Under the pieces are notes generated by a model that was not told where the DNA came from, searched no databases, and worked only from the letters and a program-made list of their open reading frames with translations. Below, in pieces: positions 1 to 9,005 of a DNA stretch of 64,000 nt. The stretch's first letter is position 1; each line of letters opens with the position of its first letter. The translations under genes were made by a program, and so were the position numbers. This DNA is from Chroococcidiopsis sp. CCMEE 29 (GTDB lineage: Bacteria > Cyanobacteriota > Cyanobacteriia > Cyanobacteriales > Chroococcidiopsidaceae), in contig NZ_CP083761.1 of assembly GCF_023558375.1 (NCBI RefSeq), positions 310,001 to 374,000 of the forward strand, read 5' to 3'.

Positions 1-60
1 GGCTATCTCAATAGTTTTGAGATCAAGGCTAATCGTCCTACTCGCTTCTTCATGTCATAA
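1..60 (+). CDS. nrtC: C-terminal end of a nitrate ABC transporter subunit, probably NrtC (partial)
   Basis: The first 60 bases read in frame as 19 residues (GYLNSFEIKANRPTRFFMS) followed by TAA. This resembles the end of the NrtA-like substrate-binding domain that forms the C-terminal half of cyanobacterial NrtC. The next gene, 31 bp on, is nrtD, and the usual order is nrtA-nrtB-nrtC-nrtD. Identity is therefore inferred mainly from position; only the tail is in the window. Confidence 0.6.
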   Translation, partial: GYLNSFEIKANRPTRFFMS

Positions 61-91
61 CCAGCATTAAAAACTACTCTAGGAGCCTTTT

Positions 92-931
92 ATGACTAAA
101 TCTACTTCTTTTCTTACTAATGCTAATGAGATAGACGCTAGCCGCACGGGATTTCTAGAAATCGAAAATCTAGTCAAGTCCTATCCAACACCTACTGGAG
201 ATGAGTTTGTCGTTCTTAATGGCATCAATCTTACCGTCAGTGAAGATGAATATATTTCTGTAATTGGGCATTCTGGTTGCGGCAAATCGACACTGCTGAA
301 GATTGTAGCTGGTTTAGAAAAAGCAACTTCTGGCTCAGTGCGACTAGATGGGAAAGAAATTCGGAAGCCTGGCGCTGAGCGGATGATGGTGTTTCAACAC
401 TATTCACTGCTGCCTTGGCTGACGGTGCGAGAAAATATTCGGCTGGCTGTGGATGAAGTGCTGAAAAAAGCCACTCGTGCTGAAAAAATTAGCATTGTGA
501 ATGAACACTTGGCAATGGTGAACTTGACAGCGGCAGCTGACAAATATCCAGATGAGATTTCTGGGGGGATGAAACAACGGGTCGGTATTGCTAGAGCTTT
601 GGCAATTCGCCCTAAAATGTTGCTGATGGATGAACCGTTTGGAGCACTGGATGCACTAACTCGTGGTAAATTGCAGCGGCAGGTGCTGAATATTTGGGAA
701 AACCATCGCCAGGCAGTGATGATGATTACCCATGATGTGGATGAAGCGATTTATATGTCTGATCGCATTGTCTTAATGACGAATGGTCCAGCTGCCACGA
801 TTGGGGAAATTTTGGAAGTGCCTTTTCCGCATCCACGCGATCGCCAAGCAATGCGGACCTCCAAGGATTATATGGAACTGCGCAACCACGCACTGAATTT
901 CCTAGATCGCTATTTCACTCAAGACGAGTAG
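92..931 (+). CDS. nrtD: Nitrate/nitrite ABC transporter ATP-binding subunit NrtD
   Basis: A 279-residue ABC ATPase that would energise nitrate import at the inner membrane together with NrtA, NrtB and NrtC. Walker A (GHSGCGKST) is near residues 59-67, the signature (ISGGMKQR) near 156-163, Walker B (LLMDEP) near 177-182, and the H-loop histidine (MITHD) near 211. Length and the Q-loop segment (FQHYSLLPWLT) match the NrtD/SsuB/TauB group. AGGAG lies just before the ATG. It follows the nrtC tail by 31 bp and precedes a UspA-like gene by 38 bp, so all three may be cotranscribed. SsuB or CynD would be alternatives, but the upstream NrtA-like tail favours NrtD. Confidence 0.9.
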   Translation: MTKSTSFLTNANEIDASRTGFLEIENLVKSYPTPTGDEFVVLNGINLTVSEDEYISVIGHSGCGKSTLLKIVAGLEKATSGSVRLDGKEIRKPGAERMMVFQHYSLLPWLTVRENIRLAVDEVLKKATRAEKISIVNEHLAMVNLTAAADKYPDEISGGMKQRVGIARALAIRPKMLLMDEPFGALDALTRGKLQRQVLNIWENHRQAVMMITHDVDEAIYMSDRIVLMTNGPAATIGEILEVPFPHPRDRQAMRTSKDYMELRNHALNFLDRYFTQDE

Positions 932-969
932 ATTACATCATCTAATTCATTTACAAAGAGGTTAAAGCT

Positions 970-1656
970 GTGAATATCAAGCCGATGTTAATGCGTCTGC
1001 AAAGCGCCATAGGCAGTCAAGACTTAATTGAACAAATGGTGTTACTGCCAGAACCGGTTTCACAACCTTATGGTGGGGCTAAATCTACAAAAGCAGTTAA
1101 CTTAGTCGTCGGCTATAACAGCTCCCCCAAAAGTCAAACCGCTTTAGATATTACCTTGTGTATTGCTCATCAAACACGCTTAGCGACTCAGAAGCAAGTC
1201 ACAGTGCATGTTGTCTACGTCGTAGATGACCATCAAAACATCAATTGTCCAGATTTCTTTAACATGACTGATGCCAACAGTGGCTCAATTGCTTGGAATC
1301 AATTAAAATCTCCAGCAGTTGCATTAAGGTGTGCCACACCCGTGTTGCCTCAACTAAGAGCTAAGGCGCTAGCAGCGCAGCCATGCATAACGCCCGTAGA
1401 TTTATTCGATCAAGCAGACAAAATTTTATGGCAAGCACGTTGTCTAGCTGAGGAATGGGGAGGTGCCTTTATTGCTCATCTGCGGTTTGGTTGCATTGCT
1501 GCTCAATTGAGAAAAGTTGTTGAATCAGAAGCTGCCGATGTACTCTTGCTAGGCTGTAACTCGAGCAATCATCCAATTGTTCAGAAACTAGATTGTAACT
1601 TCCCCTGCACGGTGCTAGGTATGCCCACGATGCTGAGAGAAGCAAAACAAGTATAA
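970..1656 (+). CDS. Universal stress protein (UspA-like) family protein
   Basis: 228 residues starting at GTG. A Usp-type alpha/beta fold is visible: an opening strand (AVNLVVGYNSSPKSQTALD) near residues 42-60 and a closing segment (ADVLLLGCNSSNHPIVQ) near 188-204. The usual ATP-binding G-x2-G-x9-G-S/T signature is not clear, so it may be a non-nucleotide-binding member. Two cysteine-containing stretches occupy the middle. It lies 38 bp behind nrtD on the same strand, which suggests a role linked to nitrogen status; this is inference from position. Its stop is one base from the stop of the convergent gene that follows. Confidence 0.75.
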   Translation: MNIKPMLMRLQSAIGSQDLIEQMVLLPEPVSQPYGGAKSTKAVNLVVGYNSSPKSQTALDITLCIAHQTRLATQKQVTVHVVYVVDDHQNINCPDFFNMTDANSGSIAWNQLKSPAVALRCATPVLPQLRAKALAAQPCITPVDLFDQADKILWQARCLAEEWGGAFIAHLRFGCIAAQLRKVVESEAADVLLLGCNSSNHPIVQKLDCNFPCTVLGMPTMLREAKQV

Positions 1657-1657
1657 A

Positions 1658-2881
1658 TTACCAACTGCCGCCTGCACCACCGCCACCACTACTGCCACCG
1701 CCAAAGCCTCCACCGCCACCGCTAAAGCCACCGCCACCGCCAAAGCCGCCACCGCCAAAGTCGCCACCGCTACTACTAGGAGGGGGAGGTGGAGGAGGCA
1801 GGCGCGGAATCCATTCCTCAGTCTGTTTGTGATAATCACAGCAGTGGCACGTGTAACTAGTCAAGCGTCTACCTTCGCTGTACTGGGTAGCGTTGCTCAG
1901 AACGCTAAACGTCTTTGTGACTGTCCATTCTTGACACTTGGGACATCTGCTAAATTGAGATGATTTAGATACATAGGCGTGTATGTGCATTCCTAAGCCA
2001 GTCAGATGGGGATGACAGTTAGGACATTGCCAGCCTTCAAATTCAATACTGCCAATTTTTTGAGCCACTTGCTGAGGTTGGCTGAGATAAAGCATCAATG
2101 AAGACGAATCCAGCTTTGTCATCGGTTGCTTGCAACGATTGCAATGCAAAGGTCGCCTTAACCTCCAGAAGTTATGACTCCGAAAGTAACCTTCTGGTTC
2201 AACAAAAACTGATCGCCGGGATAGTTTGTAACCAATAAAGGCTAGCAAGGCTCCACCAGCACCGATCCCACCTAGCCAACCAACAGGCATTTCAGCAGCG
2301 CCGAGACTCGGTGCCTCACCGCTAGGGTTTAGAGTTGGTGCATTGGTAACGCCAGGATTTGGAGGCGGTGCATCGGTTTTCAAAGCCACTACCAGCGCTT
2401 CTGTTCCCGCCAGCGTACCACCCTCAAAGTCGCCTTGTTTAAATCGTGGCGTAATTTTATTTTGGATAATGCTACCTACACGGGCATCCGGTAAAATCCC
2501 TTCGACACCATAGCCTGTTTCAATTTCAACTCGGCGATCGCCTGTGGAAATCAACAGCAATACGCCATTATCCACACCCGCCTTACCAATTTTCCAGTAG
2601 TTAAATAGATTGGTCGCAAACTCCTTCGGTGTCGCACTTGGCGCTGTCTCTGGCACCGTCACAACAGCAATTTCACTACCGTTTTCAGTCTCCAACTGTG
2701 AAATCATCTGATTGAGTCTTGCTTCCGTTGCCGGACTGAGTATATTGGCTTGATCTGTTACCCAACCACCGTTAACTTGCCGGGGATTAGGAACTTCCTG
2801 CACACTTATAGCAAGGCTAGTAGCCGGTAAGGTAATTGCGGCTATACTCAAAACACATACGGAAACAATTTGTTTGAACAT
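1658..2881 (-). CDS. TPM-domain membrane protein with Gly-rich tail
   Basis: 407 residues. An N-terminal signal peptide (hydrophobic stretch near 4-24) is followed by a TPM domain (about 35-165; motifs ANILSP, TGDRRVEIETGYGVEG, DFEGG), then one membrane helix near 200-220. The cytoplasmic part carries four CxxC pairs (CNRC, CPNC, CPKC, CHCC), suggesting two zinc-ribbon-like units. The tail is almost pure Gly/Ser (about 365-407), as in YgcG-type proteins. TPM domains are linked in different lineages to photosystem II repair and to membrane stress; the role here is unknown. It is divergent from a LemA gene, a partnership common for this family. Confidence 0.85.
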   Translation of the reverse strand: MFKQIVSVCVLSIAAITLPATSLAISVQEVPNPRQVNGGWVTDQANILSPATEARLNQMISQLETENGSEIAVVTVPETAPSATPKEFATNLFNYWKIGKAGVDNGVLLLISTGDRRVEIETGYGVEGILPDARVGSIIQNKITPRFKQGDFEGGTLAGTEALVVALKTDAPPPNPGVTNAPTLNPSGEAPSLGAAEMPVGWLGGIGAGGALLAFIGYKLSRRSVFVEPEGYFRSHNFWRLRRPLHCNRCKQPMTKLDSSSLMLYLSQPQQVAQKIGSIEFEGWQCPNCHPHLTGLGMHIHAYVSKSSQFSRCPKCQEWTVTKTFSVLSNATQYSEGRRLTSYTCHCCDYHKQTEEWIPRLPPPPPPPSSSGGDFGGGGFGGGGGFSGGGGGFGGGSSGGGGAGGSW

Positions 2882-3142
2882 AAAAACTATAAATTTTGCA
2901 GCTTCAATCTTTTAGAAAAATCCTACAAAATGAGTCGAGCTTCGTTAACATACTTAGTATCAACAACTAATTGATTCGATTACCTAGACATCTATGCCTT
3001 CTTCAATCTAGTCTGATGTTTTTCCAGATGTTCGGAGCTAAAACTAATGATTTTGTCATAAATTTTAATGCTAAAAGTTTAAAAACAAAATTTTAGATTT
3101 TTATAAATGTTTTACTTCAGCTCTTAAGAGGCAAAGTGTGGC

Positions 3143-3898
3143 ATGAAAGAAGATAGAATTCCTGAACAAATTACTCCAGAAGTTTTTGCCTTGGCTTCTC
3201 GCTTGTATGCTCAAAAGAATCAGGAATTTTCTTTAGAGGAGTTAGTAAAAGCAGGCGCAGAAGCACAAATTCCAGCGGAATTTATTCAACAGGCAGTGCA
3301 GCAAATTCAAGCAAAGCATCTGCAAGCTCAAAAGCGACAAAAAAAGCTAAAACTGATTTTACTCAGCATGGGGGTAGTTATAATCTTTTGGAGTATCTTG
3401 ACTTATAACACACTTAAGAGTGCTGCTCAAAGAGTAGATGCTGCCTGGGCACAAGTAGAAAATCAGTTTCAGCGACGAGCTGACTTAATTCCCAACTTAG
3501 TCAGCGTCACTCAAGCCTATGCTCGTCAAGAGCGGGAGTTAGTAATGCTACTGCAAAACTCCCGCCAAACATACTTACAAGCAGACAGCCCAGATGAAAA
3601 GATTGCAGCAATGGCTCAAATAACCCAAGCCTTTGACAAATTTCAAAACTATTCAGTCCAGAACCCACAACTACAATCAAGTCAGGCATTCACCAATTTA
3701 CAATATGAATTAGCAGGGACTGAAAATCGCATTGCTGTTGAAAGAATGCGCTACAATCAAGCAGTAGAAGCCTATAATCAAAAAGTTGAATCTTTTCCTA
3801 ATTCTTTATTTTCCGTAGTATTGGGCTTTCAGCCAAAGGCATTTTATCAAGCTCAAAAAACTACTACTCCGGTAATTAACCCCGATGTAATGAAGTAA
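3143..3898 (+). CDS. LemA family membrane protein
   Basis: 251 residues. An N-terminal soluble region of about 65 residues, rich in Gln and Ala, precedes one membrane helix (LILLSMGVVIIFW, near 70-87). The LemA core then follows: VDAAWAQVENQFQRRADLIP, near 98-117, is the family hallmark, then long amphipathic helices and the closing FPNSLFSVVLGFQ. LemA proteins are anchored helical-bundle proteins of unclear function that often occur with TPM proteins, as here. The N-terminal extension is longer than in typical LemA. Confidence 0.88.
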   Translation: MKEDRIPEQITPEVFALASRLYAQKNQEFSLEELVKAGAEAQIPAEFIQQAVQQIQAKHLQAQKRQKKLKLILLSMGVVIIFWSILTYNTLKSAAQRVDAAWAQVENQFQRRADLIPNLVSVTQAYARQERELVMLLQNSRQTYLQADSPDEKIAAMAQITQAFDKFQNYSVQNPQLQSSQAFTNLQYELAGTENRIAVERMRYNQAVEAYNQKVESFPNSLFSVVLGFQPKAFYQAQKTTTPVINPDVMK

Positions 3899-3915
3899 TA
3901 AACTGTAATTCTTAA

Positions 3916-4683
3916 ATGGACTGGAAAGAAATATCTGGCAACTGGGTATTAATTCCCCGACATCCCATCGGGATTGTACATTTCCTAGGTGGTGCCTTTG
4001 TCGCCACAGCACCTCAACTCACTTACCGCTGGTTGTTAGAACAGGTGGCTGAGCAGAACTATGCTGTTGTCGCCACACCCTTTGTTAACACACTGGATCA
4101 TACGGCGATCGCTAAGTCTGTGCTGCAAAGTTTTGAGCAGGCGATCGCCCAATTACAAGCAACATCTGTTTTACGCAAGCGCTATCTCCCCATCTATGGA
4201 CTGGGCCACAGTATGGGCTGCAAACTTCACTTGTTGATCGGCAGCCTCTTCTCAGTAGAACGAGCAGGCAATATCCTAATTTCTTACAACAACTACGCAG
4301 CAGCAGACGCTATCCCACTGGTACAGCAGTTCAACCCTGCCTTCGCAGTTGAATTTACCCCTTCTCCCTTGGAAACCCAAGCTCTTATCCAAGAGCGTTA
4401 TAACGTTCGCCGCAACCTAATCATTAAATTTACCAACGATACGATTGACCAATCCGCTGGATTGATCCAGGTGTTGCAACAACGCTTTCCTGAGATGGTA
4501 ACGGCAAAGACGCTGAATGGAACCCACACTACACCTTTGGGTCAAGATGTCAAGTGGCAAACTGGAGCATCGTTTACGCCCTTTGACGCTTTCGGTCAGT
4601 GGTTTAAGCAAGAAGTTTACCGGGATTTGAACCAGCTAAGACGCACCATTGTTCTATGGTTAAATCCCTTTGCCGTGCTGTAA
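3916..4683 (+). CDS. DUF1350 family alpha/beta-hydrolase-like protein
   Basis: 255 residues. The start MDWKEISGNWVLIPRHPIG and the motifs IVHFLGGAF and GHSMGCKLH match the DUF1350 family shared by cyanobacteria and plastids. The GHSMG segment near residue 98 looks like a lipase nucleophile elbow, so the fold is probably alpha/beta hydrolase; substrate unknown. It begins 17 bp after lemA on the same strand and is probably cotranscribed with it. Confidence 0.82.
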   Translation: MDWKEISGNWVLIPRHPIGIVHFLGGAFVATAPQLTYRWLLEQVAEQNYAVVATPFVNTLDHTAIAKSVLQSFEQAIAQLQATSVLRKRYLPIYGLGHSMGCKLHLLIGSLFSVERAGNILISYNNYAAADAIPLVQQFNPAFAVEFTPSPLETQALIQERYNVRRNLIIKFTNDTIDQSAGLIQVLQQRFPEMVTAKTLNGTHTTPLGQDVKWQTGASFTPFDAFGQWFKQEVYRDLNQLRRTIVLWLNPFAVL

Positions 4684-4752
4684 GTAGTTCGCACCAAGCG
4701 TTGCTCAATCAAAAATCAAAAGTTGGTAGCCACAAGTGCCAGAGGACTAGAA

Positions 4753-5214
4753 ATGTTGGAAACTTCTCAACAGTTTTATCTGATTGCCGCCTTCGTAGTC
4801 GTTCTCGGTCTGACAATTTTTGGCTTTTTTATGCGTGAGGGGGTAGCCACCTCTAATATCTATCAAAAAGGAGTCAAGCTTTATCAGGAAAAAGACTACA
4901 CGGGTGCAGAGTCAGCTTTTCGAAATGTACTCTCGCGGCATCCTAGTAATGATATGGTTCACTTGCTGTTAGGGGATGTTTTGATGCAACAAGACAAACT
5001 GGAGGAAGCGATCGCCGAGTTCAGGGAAGTAATTCGCCGCGCTCCCAAAAATGTAGATGCTTATTTAAGGCTGGGGAATGCGCTGGTAAAACAAGACAAG
5101 TTGGCAGAAGCGATCGCCTCAGTCGAAAAAGCAAGAGACTTATTCAAAGCGCAGCGCAATCCTCAAAAAGCCAACCAAATCGATCAGCTTTTACAGCAAA
5201 TGATTGCACAGTAA
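4753..5214 (+). CDS. Membrane-anchored TPR protein
   Basis: 153 residues from the ATG at 4753, preferred over an in-frame TTG 30 bases upstream because AGAGG lies correctly before it. An N-terminal membrane helix (YLIAAFVVVLGLTIFGFFM) is followed by three TPR units (GVKLYQEKDYTGAESAFRNV, LGDVLMQQDKLEEAIAEFRE, LGNALVKQDKLAEAIASVEK). It probably acts as a protein-interaction scaffold at the membrane. It sits 38 bp before cobA-hemD on the same strand. Confidence 0.8.
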   Translation: MLETSQQFYLIAAFVVVLGLTIFGFFMREGVATSNIYQKGVKLYQEKDYTGAESAFRNVLSRHPSNDMVHLLLGDVLMQQDKLEEAIAEFREVIRRAPKNVDAYLRLGNALVKQDKLAEAIASVEKARDLFKAQRNPQKANQIDQLLQQMIAQ

Positions 5215-5252
5215 GATTTAACCTAGATCTATTCGTGCCCGTAAGCTGAATC

Positions 5253-6836
5253 ATGACTAAGCAAACTGGCAAAGTCTACCTTGTAGGGGCTGGACCAGGA
5301 GATGCGGCATATCTGACTGTCAGAGCGCATCAACTGTTGGCTCAAGCCGAGGTGTTGGTCTATGATGCCTTAGTAGATGCCCAGATGTTGCAGTTAGTAC
5401 CGTTCAACTGCATCAAGCTGGATGTGGGTAAACGGGGTGGACGACCCAGTACACCGCAAGCAGAAATTAATCATCTGCTAGTAGAGCATTGTGTCAAAGG
5501 AAAGCAAGTCGTAAGACTTAAAAGTGGCGATCCGTTCATTTTTGGTCGCTCCACTTCAGAAATCGAGGCATTGAAAGCAGCAAGTTGTGCATTTGAGGTG
5601 GTACCGGGGATTTCATCAGCACTCGCCGCTCCTTTACTGGCAAGTATCCCGCTCACAGACCCTGTCCTCAGCCGCTGTTTTGCCGTTTTCACCGCTCATG
5701 AATCAACCGAACTGGATTGGGAAGCTTTGGCGCGGATTGAGACGCTAGTAATTTTAATGGGAGGGCAACAACTATCTGAGATTGTATATCAGCTGCTACG
5801 ACACGGGCGATCGCCCCACACACCCGTTGCGGTCATTCGGTGGGCAGGATGTCCTCAACAACAAGTCTGGACAACCGATCTGGAAAACATTATTGAGCAA
5901 ACAAGTGGTGTATCCCTCTCGCCCGTAGTAATCGTAATTGGCGAAGTCGTAGGACTACGCACCTATTTACAACCTTCCGAAGCCGTGAAAAGTATTCAAA
6001 AATCAAACTCCAACCAACAATCCAAACTGCAAAATCCAAAATCTAAAATCCAAGATTCCCATCACCCCCTTACCGGTAAAACAATCCTAGTAACGCGATC
6101 GGTTGGGCAATCAAGTCAATTTAGCGATCGCCTCCAGCAAGAAGGGGCAACCGTAATCGAAATGCCAGCGCTGGTAATTGGTCCTCCTTCTAGTTGGGAA
6201 GCTTTTGATCGAGCGATCGCCCACTTGTCAGATTTCAACTGGTTAGTTCTCACTTCTACCAACGGTGTAGACTACTTTTTTGAGCGCCTAGAAAGTCTGG
6301 GTAAGGATGCTCGTGCTTTGGCTGGGGTGAAAATTGCGGTGGTGGGCGAAAAAACTGCTCAGAGTTTGAAACAACACGGTTTACAGCCAGACTTTATCCC
6401 ACCTGACTTTGTGGCAGATTCACTGGTTGAACACTTCCCAGAGTCACTGGAAGGTAAAAAAGTGCTGTTTCCCAGAGTTGAGACTGGCGGACGGGAAGTT
6501 TTGGTAAAAGAGTTAAGCGCCAAAAGAGCAGAGGTAATAGAGATAGCAGCGTATCAGTCTCGGTGTCCAGAAGCGATCGCACCCTCTGCCTTAGATGCCC
6601 TACAGCGTGGTCTAGTGGATGTAGTTACTTTTGCCAGTTCCAAAACTGTGAAATGCTTCCATCAACTCATAGAAGCTCACGGCGGTGCTAATTTGGATGA
6701 AGTTTGTATTGCTTCAATTGGTCCCCAAACCTCTCAAACTTGTGTTTCCCTACTGGGACGGGTAGATGTAGAAGCAAAAGAATATACGCTGGAGGGTTTA
6801 ACCCAAGCAATTGTACAATCGCTACAGCAGCAATGA
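5253..6836 (+). CDS. cobA-hemD: Uroporphyrinogen-III C-methyltransferase / uroporphyrinogen-III synthase fusion (CobA-HemD)
   Basis: 527 residues in two domains. Residues 1-245 are a SAM-dependent uroporphyrinogen-III methyltransferase (VYLVGAGPGDAAYLTVRA, KSGDPFIFGRS, VVPGISSALA), which makes precorrin-2 for sirohaem and cobalamin. Residues 273-527 are HemD (GKTILVTRS, NGVDYFF, VTFASSKTVKCF), which closes the tetrapyrrole ring. The linker (about 248-272) is low complexity, rich in Ser/Asn/Gln/Lys, and is encoded by the same AATCCAAAATC-type repeat seen between genes elsewhere in the window. The stop overlaps the coaE start (ATGA). Confidence 0.92.
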   Translation: MTKQTGKVYLVGAGPGDAAYLTVRAHQLLAQAEVLVYDALVDAQMLQLVPFNCIKLDVGKRGGRPSTPQAEINHLLVEHCVKGKQVVRLKSGDPFIFGRSTSEIEALKAASCAFEVVPGISSALAAPLLASIPLTDPVLSRCFAVFTAHESTELDWEALARIETLVILMGGQQLSEIVYQLLRHGRSPHTPVAVIRWAGCPQQQVWTTDLENIIEQTSGVSLSPVVIVIGEVVGLRTYLQPSEAVKSIQKSNSNQQSKLQNPKSKIQDSHHPLTGKTILVTRSVGQSSQFSDRLQQEGATVIEMPALVIGPPSSWEAFDRAIAHLSDFNWLVLTSTNGVDYFFERLESLGKDARALAGVKIAVVGEKTAQSLKQHGLQPDFIPPDFVADSLVEHFPESLEGKKVLFPRVETGGREVLVKELSAKRAEVIEIAAYQSRCPEAIAPSALDALQRGLVDVVTFASSKTVKCFHQLIEAHGGANLDEVCIASIGPQTSQTCVSLLGRVDVEAKEYTLEGLTQAIVQSLQQQ

Positions 6837-7438
6837 CTCCCAAAAGCGATCGCCCAAAGCGAATTATTGGCTTAACCGGAGGTATTGGCACCGGAAAAAG
6901 CACAGTTTCTCATTACCTTGCCTCTACTTATCAGCTGCCTGTTTTGGATGCAGACATTTATGCCAGAGAAGCTGTGGAAATTGGTTCGCCGATTTTAAGC
7001 GCGATCACAGAACGCTATGGTTCAGACATTCTGCTAGCAGATGGTACTCTTAACCGTCAAAAGCTGGGTCAGATTGTTTTTAGTAATCCAGATGAACGGC
7101 GTTGGGTAGAACAGCAAATTCATCCTTATGTGCGCGCTCAGTTTGTAGAGGCAATCAATCAATTACCCAAACAAACAGTAGTGTTAGTGGTGCCGTTACT
7201 GTTTGAAGCTGGAATAACGGATTTAGTCACAGAAATTTGGGTAGTGTACTGTTCGCGGCAACAGCAGCTAGAAAGATTAATGCAGCGCGATCGCCTGACT
7301 TTAGAACAGGCACAAGCCCGCATCAACAGTCAAATGCCGATTGAACAGAAATGCCAGCGGGCAGACATAATTTTAGATAACTCCTCCAATCCAGAAGCCT
7401 TACTTAAACAAATAGATGCAGTTTTAAAGACCAGGTGA
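6833..7438 (+). CDS. coaE: Dephospho-CoA kinase CoaE
   Basis: 201 residues from the ATG that overlaps the cobA-hemD stop as ATGA. A longer in-frame reading upstream lies inside hemD and is not needed. The P-loop GGIGTGKST lies near residues 16-24; the substrate region LDADIYARE and the lid segment RDRLTLEQAQARINSQ are typical. It phosphorylates dephospho-CoA in the last step of coenzyme A synthesis. The overlap implies translational coupling with CobA-HemD. Confidence 0.92.
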   Translation: MTPKSDRPKRIIGLTGGIGTGKSTVSHYLASTYQLPVLDADIYAREAVEIGSPILSAITERYGSDILLADGTLNRQKLGQIVFSNPDERRWVEQQIHPYVRAQFVEAINQLPKQTVVLVVPLLFEAGITDLVTEIWVVYCSRQQQLERLMQRDRLTLEQAQARINSQMPIEQKCQRADIILDNSSNPEALLKQIDAVLKTR

Positions 7439-7446
7439 GTTACTTC

Positions 7447-7493
7447 TCCCCCTGCTTCCCCTGCTTCCCCTGCTTCCCCTGCTCCCCCTGCTT
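7447..7493. repeat. CTTCCCCTG short tandem repeat
   Basis: Five degenerate copies of a 9-base unit (CTTCCCCTG or CTCCCCCTG) fill the gap between coaE and cbiT. The same motif recurs at about 62909-62955, so this is a dispersed simple-repeat family. It overlaps the possible upstream extension of cbiT, which is one reason to place the cbiT start at 7501. Confidence 0.8.
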
Positions 7494-7500
7494 AATTTCT

Positions 7501-8103
7501 ATGCCTTCTCAACTTTGGCCCTACATTACACCAGGAATCCCTGACGATTTATTCGAGCGGTTGCCAGGAATTCCCCTCAGCAAGCGCGAAATTCGACTGC
7601 TGTTGATTTCTCACCTGCGGCTAGAACCGAACTCAGTTTTGTGGGATATTGGCGCAGGGACAGGTACGATTCCAGTCGAGATTGGCTTGCTGTGTCCTCA
7701 AGGGCGGATTATCGCTGTGGAACGGGACGAAGACGTAGCGAACTTAATCCGCCGCAACTGCGATCGCTTTAGCGTCAAAAATGTAGAAGTGATTGAAGGC
7801 AGTGCCCCAGAGTGTTTACATGACTTGTCCCAGCCTCCCGATCGAGTCTGCATTGAGGGAGGTCGGCCGATTAAAGATATTCTGAAAGAAGTCTGGCGCT
7901 ACTTGCCACTCCAAGGTAGAGTTGTCGCCACAGCGGGTAATCTTGAAAGTCTATACGCTGTCTCACAAGGCTTTGCTGAGTTACAAGCTCGGAATGTTGA
8001 AGTCGTGCAGTCTGCTGTTAACCGCTTGGAAATGCGGGGTAGCCAGCAAACCTTTGGCGCAGTCGATCCTATTTTTATCCTCAGTGGTGAAAAGCTAGAC
8101 TGA
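7501..8103 (+). CDS. cbiT: Precorrin-6Y C5,15-methyltransferase, decarboxylating subunit CbiT
   Basis: 200 residues from the ATG at 7501. An upstream in-frame ATG would add 22 residues encoded by repeat DNA and is rejected. The opening WPYITPGIPDDLF matches CbiT; the SAM motif DIGAGTGTIPVEIGL lies near residues 53-67, followed by AVERDEDVANLIRRN. CbiT decarboxylates and methylates at C15 in corrin-ring synthesis. It shares a strand with cobA-hemD and coaE. A CbiE partner is not in the window. Confidence 0.88.
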   Translation: MPSQLWPYITPGIPDDLFERLPGIPLSKREIRLLLISHLRLEPNSVLWDIGAGTGTIPVEIGLLCPQGRIIAVERDEDVANLIRRNCDRFSVKNVEVIEGSAPECLHDLSQPPDRVCIEGGRPIKDILKEVWRYLPLQGRVVATAGNLESLYAVSQGFAELQARNVEVVQSAVNRLEMRGSQQTFGAVDPIFILSGEKLD

Positions 8104-8139
8104 AAATACAAATGCTTAATAAGTTTTAATAAATGTCTT

Positions 8140-8739
8140 ATGGCTGAAAATTTACGTGAATCGCCAGTGGTGGCGCCGGAACATACCGAATCAAATATTG
8201 GCAAGCGTGTCAGAAATTTACTAATTGTTTTGGTGGCGATCGCGCTCAGTGTTGCGCTGTTTTTAGGACTGAAGACTCAAACTAACTCAGTTTCTCTGAC
8301 TGCTTTAGATGAAGAATCTACACCCATAGAGGTTGCTTTAAGCAACGGCAAGCCGACATTGATGGAATTTTATGCCAACTGGTGTACTGTCTGTCAAGCA
8401 ATGGCACCGGATATTGCTGAGTTAAAACAACAGTATACGGACTCGGTGAATTTTGTCATGCTGAATGTGGATAACTCCAAATGGTTGCCAGAGATGCTGC
8501 AATACCGGGTGGATGGAATTCCACATTTTGTGTTTTTGAACAACGAAGGAAAAGCGATTGCTCAGGCGATCGGAGAACAACCGGGTTCCATCATGGCAGC
8601 TAACTTAGAAGCTTTGGCTGCTGGTTCGCCCCTACCTTATGCTCAAGCTAGTGGACAAGTCTCTAAATTTGAGGCAAAAGTGAAACCTTCCCCTGGGGCA
8701 GATGATCCACGTCTACATGGTAGCCAAGTAGTGGATTAG
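8140..8739 (+). CDS. Thioredoxin-like membrane protein of the HCF164/TxlA type
   Basis: 199 residues. One N-terminal membrane helix (about 26-43) anchors a thioredoxin domain with the active site WCTVC near 81-85 and the cis-Pro segment GIPHFVFLN near 125. The EFYANWCTVCQAMAPDI context is typical of the plant HCF164 and cyanobacterial TxlA group, which pass reducing power across the thylakoid membrane for cytochrome b6f and c assembly. A short charged tail follows. It is 36 bp downstream of cbiT. Confidence 0.85.
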   Translation: MAENLRESPVVAPEHTESNIGKRVRNLLIVLVAIALSVALFLGLKTQTNSVSLTALDEESTPIEVALSNGKPTLMEFYANWCTVCQAMAPDIAELKQQYTDSVNFVMLNVDNSKWLPEMLQYRVDGIPHFVFLNNEGKAIAQAIGEQPGSIMAANLEALAAGSPLPYAQASGQVSKFEAKVKPSPGADDPRLHGSQVVD

Positions 8740-8750
8740 CGCTTATGGGT

Positions 8751-9005
8751 TCATTCCCCTAGAACTGATTTTCGATCAGACTCCAGAAAGCCACTTTGGA
8801 TCATAAGTTTAGGCCAGATTAACAAGAAAAAGCCCATCCAAGTCAACACAGGCACAGAGATTACAATTGTTAACCAAAGTGTTTTAAATAACAGCCAACT
8901 ACTACTAATTAATGCGATACCTGTTAAGAGTATAGACCAGGGTTGACACCACCAAGGTTTGTAGCTCCAAGGGCTGACAGGTTTTTGTTTAGATGATTGT
9001 TTCAT
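8751..9005 (-). CDS. Small two-helix membrane protein (DUF6737-like)
   Basis: 84 residues from the ATG at 9005; a TTG 39 bases upstream is a less likely start. The sequence SPWSYKPWWCQPWSILLTGI leads into two membrane helices (about 26-45 and 48-68), then the motif FFLLIWPKLM. This pattern matches a conserved cyanobacterial and plastid family that I associate with DUF6737. Function unknown. It is convergent with txlA. Confidence 0.7.
   Translation of the reverse strand: MKQSSKQKPVSPWSYKPWWCQPWSILLTGIALISSSWLLFKTLWLTIVISVPVLTWMGFFLLIWPKLMIQSGFLESDRKSVLGE

Noticed and set aside
1615-1839. Minus-strand Ala/Val-rich reading frame
   Set aside because: It is another frame of the Gly-codon-rich tail of the TPM gene; its composition is an artefact of that repeat.
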